64,000 nucleotides of DNA from Pseudomonadota bacterium (GTDB taxonomy: Bacteria; Pseudomonadota; Gammaproteobacteria; Steroidobacterales; Steroidobacteraceae): contig JAJYUL010000001.1 of NCBI GenBank assembly GCA_021792555.1, forward strand, positions 124,001 to 188,000. The letters are read 5' to 3'. Both the position numbers and the translations under genes were made by a program. The notes under the pieces are model-generated. The model had not been told where the DNA came from. It did no database searches and saw only the letters and a list, made by a program, of their open reading frames with translations. Position 1 is the stretch's first letter. Every line of letters begins with the position of its first letter. This document shows positions 51,930-59,668 of the stretch, piece after piece.

Positions 51930-52024
51930 GCGCGCGCGGCGATGCGGGCCATCCGGCCGAATCCCGCCGGGCGAGCGCCTGTTGGCTGCGGCGCCCGGCG
52001 CGCACCGCGCGCGGCAGTGCGCCT

Positions 52025-52462
52025 CTAATGCAGCCGCTCGCGCAGCCGCTCGAGCAGCGACCCCGAGCGCATGCGCCGCAGCGTCGCGGCCCAGCGGTCC
52101 TCAACACGCAGCTTTCTCTGCATGTCCTTCTCTTCCTGGCGCATCAGCTCGAGCACTCTGGTGTCCTCGTCGTGCTCGAGCCAGTAGCCGTGCTGGTTCT
52201 CGCAGAACGCCATTTCCAGATCGTAGAACCGGTACGCGAAGCGCTGCAGCGCCGCGGCGCATTGCGGGCACTTCCAGCTCGTCGGCGTGGCGCTCGGCAC
52301 GAGCGTGCCCTTGGCATGCTCGCCGAAGTCGAACGCCTCGTTCTCGAGCTCATCGAGCTCCTGGCGCTCGAACCACATGCCCTTGCAGGCGGGGCAGGCC
52401 TGCACAGTGATCCTGTGCCGGACCGTGGACACGAGGTCCACATTGCATCTGGGGCATTTCAC
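52025..52462 (-). CDS. Zinc-ribbon (zf-TFIIB-like) protein
   Basis: A 145-residue soluble protein with an N-terminal zinc ribbon, CPRCNVDL ... CPACKGMWFERQELDEL, the TFIIB-type arrangement common in bacteria. A second CPQC near residue 65 pairs with a later Cys in AFCENQHGYWLE. A charged helical C-terminus follows. The GTG start has GGAGG 5-6 bases upstream. The function is unknown. Confidence 0.85.
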   Translation of the reverse strand: MKCPRCNVDLVSTVRHRITVQACPACKGMWFERQELDELENEAFDFGEHAKGTLVPSATPTSWKCPQCAAALQRFAYRFYDLEMAFCENQHGYWLEHDEDTRVLELMRQEEKDMQRKLRVEDRWAATLRRMRSGSLLERLRERLH

Positions 52463-52581
52463 GTTGACCTCCGGGCGGGACGGACCCTGTCGCCAAAGCG
52501 GTTTTCCATGCTCAATCTCACGCCCGCCGAAGTCAAGACACCCGGTGTCTGGAGTATGATCGCCGTGGCCGGGGAGGCGTG

Positions 52582-54174
52582 ATGGCCAACGCGTACGACT
52601 ACATCATCGTCGGCGCCGGATCGGCGGGCTGCGTGCTGGCGCACCGCTTGAGCGCCGACCCGACGATCCGGGTGCTGCTGCTCGAGGCCGGCGGTCGGGA
52701 CGACTCGTTCCTGATCCACATGCCGGCGGGCATCGCCCGGCTCATCACCCCCAAAGTCAACTGGCTCTATGAGACCGAGCCTCAGGCCGGGCTGCACGGG
52801 CGGCGGCTGTTCTGGCCGCGCGGCAAGACCCTCGGCGGATCCAGTTCGATCAACGCCATGGTGTACATCCGCGGCCAGCCGCGCGATTACGACCATTGGC
52901 GCGATCTCGGCAACCCCGGCTGGGGCTACCAGGATGTGCTGCCGTACTTCCGGCGTGCCGAGAACAACGAGGCCATCTACGACGACTGGCATGGCTGCGG
53001 CGGCCCGCTCAACGTGTGCGAGCGCCGCTACACCAATCCCCTCAGCCGGCTGTTCGTCGAGGCGGCCGCGGCGAGCGGACTGGCGCGCAATGCGGATTTC
53101 AACGGCCGCGAGCAGGACGGCGCCGGGCTCTATCAGGTGACCCAGAGAGCCGGCCGCCGCTGCAGCGCGGCGAGCGCCTACCTGCACCCCGTCGCGCGCC
53201 GGCCCAACCTCACCGTCGTGACCGGCGCGCTGGCGCTGCGCATCCTGCTCGAGGGCCGGCGTGCGACGGGGATCGAGTACGCCCGCGGGGGCGCCGCGCT
53301 CGAAGCGCGCGCGGAGCGCGAAGTGCTGCTCGCCGCGGGCGCGATCAACACCCCGCAGCTGCTGCTGCTCTCGGGCATCGGGCCGCCCGACGAGCTGCGC
53401 GAGCAGGGGCTCGCGGCACGGCACGAGCTGCCGGGCGTCGGGCGCAATCTGCAGGACCACCTCGACATCCACGTCATTCACGCCTGCACCCAGCCCGTCA
53501 CCCTCGATCCTCTGGCGCGCGGCTTCGGGGCGGCGCGCACGGCGCTGCGCTACGCGCTCCTGAAGAACGGGCCGGGCGTCAGCAACGTCGCCGAAGCCGG
53601 CGCATTCCTGCGCTGCGACCCGCAGTCCCCGGGCCCCGACGTGCAGCTGCACTTCATCCCCGCCTACGTCGTCGATCACGGGCGGCGCAGGCTGCCTGGC
53701 TACGGCATGACGCTGCATGTGTGTTACCTGCGTCCGGCAAGCCGCGGCACGATCCGTCTCGCTTCGGCCCGCCCGGCGCAGCCCCCGCGCATCGATCCGG
53801 CGTACCTCAGCGCGCCGGCCGATCTCGCGCCGCTCATCGCCGGGATCCGCCGGGCGCGCGAGATCTATGCGCAGGCGCCGCTGCGCGGCTATCTCGGCGA
53901 AGAGGTGTTTCCGGGGGCCGAGCGGCGCAGCGACGCGCAGCTCGAGCACTTCATCCGCGGCGCCGCCGAAACCGAGTATCACCCGGTGGGCACGTGCCGC
54001 ATGGGTACGGACGAGCAGGCCGTGGTGGATCCGCAGCTGAGGGTGCGCGGGCTCGAGGGCCTGCGCGTGGTCGACGCATCGATCATGCCGACGCTGGTGA
54101 GCGGCAACACCAATGCGCCGACCATCATGATCGCGGAGAAGGCCGCGGATCTCATCCTCGGCCTCGGGTCCTGA
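52582..54174 (+). CDS. GMC-family FAD oxidoreductase (choline/alcohol dehydrogenase-like)
   Basis: A 530-residue flavoprotein that oxidises a primary alcohol. GGAGG precedes ATG 52582. The FAD-binding motif IVGAGSAGCVLAHRLS is at the N-terminus, with the second GMC signature WPRGKTLGGSSSINAMVYIRG. The active-site His lies in TEYHPVGTCRMG, and the C-terminal signature is VVDASIMPTLVSGNTNAPTIMIAEKAAD. It resembles AlkJ/BetA-type enzymes, but choline is not implied by context: no betaine genes are nearby. Confidence 0.9.
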   Translation: MANAYDYIIVGAGSAGCVLAHRLSADPTIRVLLLEAGGRDDSFLIHMPAGIARLITPKVNWLYETEPQAGLHGRRLFWPRGKTLGGSSSINAMVYIRGQPRDYDHWRDLGNPGWGYQDVLPYFRRAENNEAIYDDWHGCGGPLNVCERRYTNPLSRLFVEAAAASGLARNADFNGREQDGAGLYQVTQRAGRRCSAASAYLHPVARRPNLTVVTGALALRILLEGRRATGIEYARGGAALEARAEREVLLAAGAINTPQLLLLSGIGPPDELREQGLAARHELPGVGRNLQDHLDIHVIHACTQPVTLDPLARGFGAARTALRYALLKNGPGVSNVAEAGAFLRCDPQSPGPDVQLHFIPAYVVDHGRRRLPGYGMTLHVCYLRPASRGTIRLASARPAQPPRIDPAYLSAPADLAPLIAGIRRAREIYAQAPLRGYLGEEVFPGAERRSDAQLEHFIRGAAETEYHPVGTCRMGTDEQAVVDPQLRVRGLEGLRVVDASIMPTLVSGNTNAPTIMIAEKAADLILGLGS

Positions 54175-54198
54175 GCGGGCGCCGAGCGGCGCCTGCGG

Positions 54199-55986
54199 TC
54201 ACTGCGCTGCGGGGCGCTCGAAGCGCCACCCGCGGGCGCGGGCGGACTCCCCGGGCACACGAGCGGGCAGTCCGTGCCGCCGGTGCCGTGCGCCGGCGTG
54301 CGCCATCTTCTCGTCGAGCCAGCCGCCGGTGAATCCCGCGCGCTTAAGTCCGCGGCGGATGTAGGGGCTGTGGCGCATGATCCGCCAGATCAGCCGGCTG
54401 CGCTCGTTCTCGATCATGGCGATGATCGGTCCCTGGTCGATGCCGAGGAAGGCGGTGTCGACCCAGCCGCGGCCCGGCACGACGCGGCCGGCTTGCGCCA
54501 GCCGGGCATTGGTGAAGCTGGGGTTGAAGGCATCGACGAAGCCGAAGCGCGTGTAGATCATGTCGCCGTACCGGCGCAGCAGCGCCTGCGTCGCTTCGGT
54601 CACGTACCGCGGGACGAACATCAGCGAGCCGATCGCCGCGGTCGGCGCGAGTGTCCCGTCGTCGACACTGTGTTTGCTGATGCCGCGGGCGACATAACCG
54701 TAGAACTGCCGCATCCGGCCGTGATAGGGGGCGCGCACGTATCCCGGTCCGTCACATGCCGTCAGTCCCCAGATGTTGGGCCCGTAGCCGGCCCAGCCGT
54801 GCGGATTGATGATGGCGTAGCGGCGCTGCACCAGAGTCGCGATCACGCCGTTCAGGAAGTAGGTTTCTCCCTGGGCCCGCATGAACGGATCGGCGATGCC
54901 GCGCAGATCGACCCACACGGCCGTGTACTGGTAGCCGAACTGCGGGCCGAATGACAGCAGCGTCAGGCCGCCGAAATGCCGCAGGTCGTGATGATCGGTC
55001 GCGCTCCACGCGCTCCACGCGTTCTGCGCCAGAGGGTGCGTCGGGGAGCCCAGGCCGAGAATGTAAAGGATGGATGCCTCGTTGTATCCGTGCCAGCGCA
55101 GCTTCGAGAAGCCGCGGTGCGGGTGCCAGGCCATGCTCACCAGCGAGCTGCCGCCCGGCGCCGCCCAGCTCCAATCGACGCGCCGGTAGAGACGATTGGC
55201 CAGCTGGCGGACCTGCCGTTCCGTCGGCGTATCGTGATCGAAGTACTCCCCGGCGGTGAGCACGCCCGCCATCAGCAGCGCGGTATCGATGGTCGAGAGC
55301 TCGCTGCGGCCATACCGCAGGCCCGTGTGCATGTTGATGAAGTGATAGAAGAAGCCGTGATAGCCCGCATAACCCCTCGGTCCCCGTCCCTGCGGCAGGC
55401 TGAGCAGGAACGCCAGGACCTTGCGCACCCGGGCCGCGGCCTCGTGTCGGGTGACGTAACCGCGGTAGGCACCGATCACATCCGCGGTCAGGGCGAAGCC
55501 GACCGCCGCGATGCTGGCCGGAGCGCGGGCCGGCCAGCGATCCGGCGACAAGCCCGTCTTGGGGTCGGCGGTCAGCCAGAAGTAATCGAAGGTGCGCCGC
55601 TCGATGTCGCGGAACATGCGCCGCGGATGCTCGGCGAGATTTCGCACGCAGCCCTCAGAGAGCGGTGCGAGCGGGTGGCCGGGCAGCGGCGGTGTCGCCG
55701 ATGCCGGCGGACAGGCCGGTCCGTCGAGCGCGCTCAGGCGCCCGGTGTGCGCCAGCTGCACGATGCGCGGGCGCGTCGCGCGGATGGCCCCCCGCGTCGC
55801 GAGGAGGCTTCGTTGGGCCGCCTGGTCGGCGAGCTGCGCTGCTGCGGCGCCGAGCCGCGCCACCTCGGCCCTGAGCTGCCGCTCCGCGGCGCGCTGCGCT
55901 GCCGAGACATGCAGCCATGTGAGCACGGCCATCCCAATGAGCACATCGAGCGCGACGGCCCAGAGCAGAGACTTTCTGACACTCAT
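54199..55986 (-). CDS. Membrane-anchored glycoamylase-like protein (GH144-type)
   Basis: A 595-residue protein with one N-terminal TM or signal-anchor helix (about 8-27) and a short coiled region. A glycoamylase-like (alpha/alpha)6 domain occupies about 120-560. Visible landmarks are RRTFDYFWLTADPKTGLSPDRW, GYAGYHGFFYHFINMHTGLRYGRSELSTIDTALLMAGVL, GYNEASILYILGLGSPTHPL, WAGYGPNIWGLTACDGP and DGTLAPTAAIGSLMFVP. Proteins of this group include endo-beta-1,2-glucanases (GH144), so a role in periplasmic cyclic or linear glucan turnover is possible. The basic C-terminal tail is not conserved-looking. It is convergent with the GMC gene. Confidence 0.75.
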   Translation of the reverse strand: MSVRKSLLWAVALDVLIGMAVLTWLHVSAAQRAAERQLRAEVARLGAAAAQLADQAAQRSLLATRGAIRATRPRIVQLAHTGRLSALDGPACPPASATPPLPGHPLAPLSEGCVRNLAEHPRRMFRDIERRTFDYFWLTADPKTGLSPDRWPARAPASIAAVGFALTADVIGAYRGYVTRHEAAARVRKVLAFLLSLPQGRGPRGYAGYHGFFYHFINMHTGLRYGRSELSTIDTALLMAGVLTAGEYFDHDTPTERQVRQLANRLYRRVDWSWAAPGGSSLVSMAWHPHRGFSKLRWHGYNEASILYILGLGSPTHPLAQNAWSAWSATDHHDLRHFGGLTLLSFGPQFGYQYTAVWVDLRGIADPFMRAQGETYFLNGVIATLVQRRYAIINPHGWAGYGPNIWGLTACDGPGYVRAPYHGRMRQFYGYVARGISKHSVDDGTLAPTAAIGSLMFVPRYVTEATQALLRRYGDMIYTRFGFVDAFNPSFTNARLAQAGRVVPGRGWVDTAFLGIDQGPIIAMIENERSRLIWRIMRHSPYIRRGLKRAGFTGGWLDEKMAHAGARHRRHGLPARVPGESARARGWRFERPAAQ

Positions 55987-57069
55987 CGCGCCACCGGGCC
56001 GATCACTGCGATCTGGCCAGCCGGATGGCCCATGAGCGCGGCGCGGCAGTGGCTGCCGCGCAGGCGCCCGGGCTCAGCACGCGCCGGGTCCCGCGGCGCC
56101 TGCCGGTGCTTGTGGACTCGTCCGTCACGTCGCTACGGATGCAAGCCAGATCCCAACGTCACTCGTGCCGTGAGCGCTGCGCAGGCGAATTCGTTGGTCC
56201 TGTCACACGGTGGGTACTGGGTCAAAACGTTGGGCACGTATACTTCCTGGAAATCGGGCGGATCGGCGCGCGCAAGCAGGGGCGACGGTGCGCGCACTCA
56301 TTTGGCGCGTACGCCGCCATTCGAAAGGCAAACGCCGTTCGCGTCAAGCGGCAGCGCGGTCGCAAGCATGAGCTGGGCGGCCGCCATGGTGCGCGGCGGC
56401 ACGTTGCCGCAGGCCGCAAGAGTCGCCGTCCGCTCGGCGCGCATGCGCCGATCTCGGCCGAGCACTCGAGGGTTCGTCGCGGCCCTGCGCGGCATTGTGC
56501 CTGAACTGAGGACCGCAGGATGCCGGTGCAGAGTCAATTCAGGCCACCGGTCCGCGCGCCCGCGGGCTGCGCAAGACCCCGGTGCCCGACGCACCGCAAG
56601 GCAACCACATCACCCCGTGGGTCGATGCTGCACGAGGAGCGGTGTCTGGCGGTCCGGCCCGGGACAGTCCGCGCCGATGCCCGAGAGCTCATACAGATGT
56701 GCGAGCGGCCGTGCGCGCGCGGTTGTCTTCTCAAGAGCGATGCGCCGCACCCGAGCGTCATGGATGCCCTCGCCCGCTCCAGGCAGCTCGAACGGATGAT
56801 CGCCGTTGCGGCGGGCAGAACGTGCGAAGCGCCAGAGCGCGATTGGCCGCCCGTCCACGCCGTAACCCCCGTGCCAATTCCCGGATCGTTGCGCTGAAGA
56901 TTGCGCTGCATCCAACGTGTTGAAATCCCGCCGGTTTCCGCGCGCACGCCGTCACTGCCGACAAACTCTTTGACAAATGCCCGCTCCCGCCTTACCGTGA
57001 TACCGCTACCACCCATCGGGGTGCGGTGCCCCCGATGCGGTCATGAACAACAACGCAGGGGGAACGCCT
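55987..57069. other. About 1.1 kb gap without a confident gene
   Basis: Several short open frames overlap on both strands (for example 56025-56504 plus and 56298-56594 minus), but none has a ribosome binding site, a signal or a recognised motif, and all look like GC-driven frames. The stretch near 56200-56400 is slightly less GC-rich. No insertion sequence ends, tRNA or terminator were recognised. The last 100 bases carry the xylanase promoter and leader. Confidence 0.5.
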
Positions 57070-59628
57070 ATGTTTCGTTGTGCGTGTCGTTCTCGGGTCC
57101 GCCCGGGGCTCATTCGTCTGATATCGATAACATTCCTCGCGGCAGGCTTCGCCGCGCTGCTCGCGCGGCCGGCGCAGGCGCAGGTCGTGGCGCAGTACAC
57201 GTTCGAGGACGGCGGCACGGACGGCTGGGTCTCTTTCGACAACGCCTCGGCACCGGTCAACTCGACGGCCGCGACGGCCGCGGCCGATCCGGACGGCGGA
57301 ACCCACAGCCTGCTGACCACCACCAACAGCAGCGGCCAGGGCGGTCCCGCGCTGCAGCTCACCGGTCTTGCGCCGGGCGCGACCTATACGATCACCGGCT
57401 ACGTGATGCTCACGCCCGCAGAGGCCGCGACGGACGCCAATTTCACCGTGCAGCGCCAGGATCCCGGCTGCCAGGGCGGTACGTGTTACGACACGGTCGG
57501 CCAGTACCAGGTGCCGGTGACCGCTTCGGCCTGGGCGCAGATCGGCGGCACCTATACGGTCAGCACCACCGCCACGAGCCTGCTGCTGTACGCACAGCTC
57601 GTGGGGCCGACCACAGCCCAGTCCTTCTATCTCGATGACGTCACCATCACCGAGGTGGCCGGACCGCCGAACGGTCCCCAGGACAACTCCGGCATCACCA
57701 CCACCTTCGAGGACGGCGCAACGGACGGTTGGTCGTCGCGCAGCGGTTCCTCGGTGCTCACCAATACGGCGATCACCAATGGCCCCGCGGGCGAGACCCG
57801 GGCGCTGCGGGTCACCCACCGCGTCGCAGCCTGGGACGGTCCGCAGATCAACGTCAGCGACAAGATGTACGTCGGCTCCTCCTACGCCATCAGCGTCTGG
57901 GTGATGCTCGGTCCGGATGCCACCCAGGCCGACACGCTGCGGGTGAGTCTGCAGACCACGCTGACCGATCCGAGCACCGGGCAGGCCACGACCTCCTACT
58001 ACACGGTCGTGCCCGATACCGCCGTGCCGCTCGGCCAATGGGTGAGGCTGTCGATCCCGAACTATTCGATGGCCGCCGCCTACGATCCGGGCAAGGCGTA
58101 TCTGTACGTCGAGTCCGCGAGCGGCACGCAGGACTTCTACATCACGGACTTCAAGCTCAAATACCTGCCGCCGCTCACCATCCAGCAGAACATTCCCTCC
58201 ATATACAAGACGCTGGCGGCCTACTTTCCGGTCGGCGCGGAGATCGACCAGTCGGACCTCGCCGGAGCCCACGCGCAGCTGCTGGTGAAGCACTTCGACA
58301 GCATCGTCTCCGGCAACGACATGAAGTGGCAGGAGACCGAGCCGACCGAGGGACACTTCACCTACGCCGCGGCGGACGCGGAGGTGCAGTTCGCCGAGCA
58401 GCATCACATGCTGATCCGCGGCCACAATCTCGTCTGGTCGACCGGCGCGCAGACGCCCGCCTGGGTGTTCCTGGAGAAAAACGGCACCACGCCGCTGTCG
58501 GCCTCGAACCCGGCGGACGTCATGCTCCTCACCGAGCGCATCCGCAACCACATCAAGAACCTCGTGCAGCACTTCGGCAGCGCGGTCTATGTCTGGGACG
58601 TGGTCAACGAGCCGATCGATCCGAGCGAGCCGGACTGCCTGGTGCACGGTCCGTTCTACAAGGTGCTCGGCGCGCGCTACATCAGCATCGCGCTGTGGGC
58701 CGCGCGCGAATACGCCCCGCCGGGCACGCAGCTGTTCATCAACGAGTACGGGCTCAGCAACCCCAAGCGCCTGCGATGCATGATCCGGCTCATCCGGCAT
58801 CTGCGCGCGCGCGGCGTGCCGCTCGATGGGATCGGCCACGAGATGCACACGCACATCGACGGACCCTCGCCCTGGGCGCAGTACTGGTCGATCGAGACGC
58901 TGCACCGGCTGTTCCCGCGCCTGCGCCAGCAGGTGACCGAGCTCGACAACAGCGTCTATGCGCAGAATGACAACACCTCGAACTACGGCGCCAACGGCGG
59001 CACCGTGCCGCCGGCCCTGCTCGATGAGCAGGGCTGGCTGTACAAGGAGTACTTCGATGTATTCCGGGCGCTGAAAGGCACGCTCGAGGCCGTCACGTTC
59101 TGGGGCATGGCGGACGACAATACCTGGCTCGACAGCTTCCCGATCAACCGGCTGGACATGCCGCTGCCGTTCGACACGCGGCTGCAGGCCAAGCCCGCGT
59201 ACTGGGGCATCGTCGATCCGACGCACCTGCCGGGCTACGGGCTCGAGGTCGCGCTCACCTCGCGCTCCGGACCGCCCGGGTCGCAGACCTGGACGATCAC
59301 CGCAACGAACCCCAGCGAGGCGACGGCCTACGACACGCAGATCAACCGCCTGTTCCTGATTCCGATGCGCGGGGACGACGACGATTTCCGCGGCGAGCGG
59401 GGCCACGGCCGCTGGCTGCGCGGCGGGCCGCGCTGCCGGGCGAGGATTCTCTCCCCGCCCGATAAGCCGCTGCCGATCGGCAACATCCCGGCGGGAGGAT
59501 CAGGCAGCGTGTCCTTCACCGTGCAGTTCGCGCACTGCGGCAGCCGCGCACGCTTCATCCTGCAGGCGCCCTGGAGCTCGGCCGTGTACGAGCGGGGCGT
59601 GCTCGTGGCGAAGGATCTGCAGCCGTGA
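57070..59628 (+). CDS. Secreted GH10 endo-xylanase with two CBMs
   Basis: An 852-residue secreted enzyme that cuts beta-1,4-xylan. ATG 57070 has AGGGGGA 7 bases upstream; a further ATG at 57043 lacks a site. A signal peptide (1-37, ending AQA) leads into two carbohydrate-binding modules of the CBM4/9/22 kind (about 39-195 and 212-367), each opening TFEDGxTDGW. The GH10 barrel (about 375-715) has the acid/base Glu514 in WDVVNEP and the nucleophile Glu624 in VTELD. A C-terminal module (about 722-852) contains a charged insert (GDDDDFRGERGHGRW) and two Cys. Confidence 0.92.
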   Translation: MFRCACRSRVRPGLIRLISITFLAAGFAALLARPAQAQVVAQYTFEDGGTDGWVSFDNASAPVNSTAATAAADPDGGTHSLLTTTNSSGQGGPALQLTGLAPGATYTITGYVMLTPAEAATDANFTVQRQDPGCQGGTCYDTVGQYQVPVTASAWAQIGGTYTVSTTATSLLLYAQLVGPTTAQSFYLDDVTITEVAGPPNGPQDNSGITTTFEDGATDGWSSRSGSSVLTNTAITNGPAGETRALRVTHRVAAWDGPQINVSDKMYVGSSYAISVWVMLGPDATQADTLRVSLQTTLTDPSTGQATTSYYTVVPDTAVPLGQWVRLSIPNYSMAAAYDPGKAYLYVESASGTQDFYITDFKLKYLPPLTIQQNIPSIYKTLAAYFPVGAEIDQSDLAGAHAQLLVKHFDSIVSGNDMKWQETEPTEGHFTYAAADAEVQFAEQHHMLIRGHNLVWSTGAQTPAWVFLEKNGTTPLSASNPADVMLLTERIRNHIKNLVQHFGSAVYVWDVVNEPIDPSEPDCLVHGPFYKVLGARYISIALWAAREYAPPGTQLFINEYGLSNPKRLRCMIRLIRHLRARGVPLDGIGHEMHTHIDGPSPWAQYWSIETLHRLFPRLRQQVTELDNSVYAQNDNTSNYGANGGTVPPALLDEQGWLYKEYFDVFRALKGTLEAVTFWGMADDNTWLDSFPINRLDMPLPFDTRLQAKPAYWGIVDPTHLPGYGLEVALTSRSGPPGSQTWTITATNPSEATAYDTQINRLFLIPMRGDDDDFRGERGHGRWLRGGPRCRARILSPPDKPLPIGNIPAGGSGSVSFTVQFAHCGSRARFILQAPWSSAVYERGVLVAKDLQP

Positions 59629-59632
59629 GCCT

Positions 59633-59668
59633 GCCGGCCGCGGCGGACGCGCGTCCGCCGCGGCCGGC
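59633..59668. terminator. 36-bp perfect palindrome between convergent genes
   Basis: GCCGGCCGCGGCGGACGC is followed directly by its reverse complement, giving a stem of up to 16 bp with a minimal loop. It starts 4 bases after the xylanase stop and ends on the first base of the permease stop codon. No T-run is present. A bidirectional transcription stop is the likely role. Confidence 0.55.

Noticed and set aside
56025-56594. Overlapping short frames considered as a transposase or hypothetical gene remnant
   Set aside because: No transposase motif, inverted repeats or ribosome binding site could be identified on either strand.
56992-59406. Open frame of about 800 codons on the minus strand
   Set aside because: Antisense to the GH10 xylanase and without any recognisable domain or signal.
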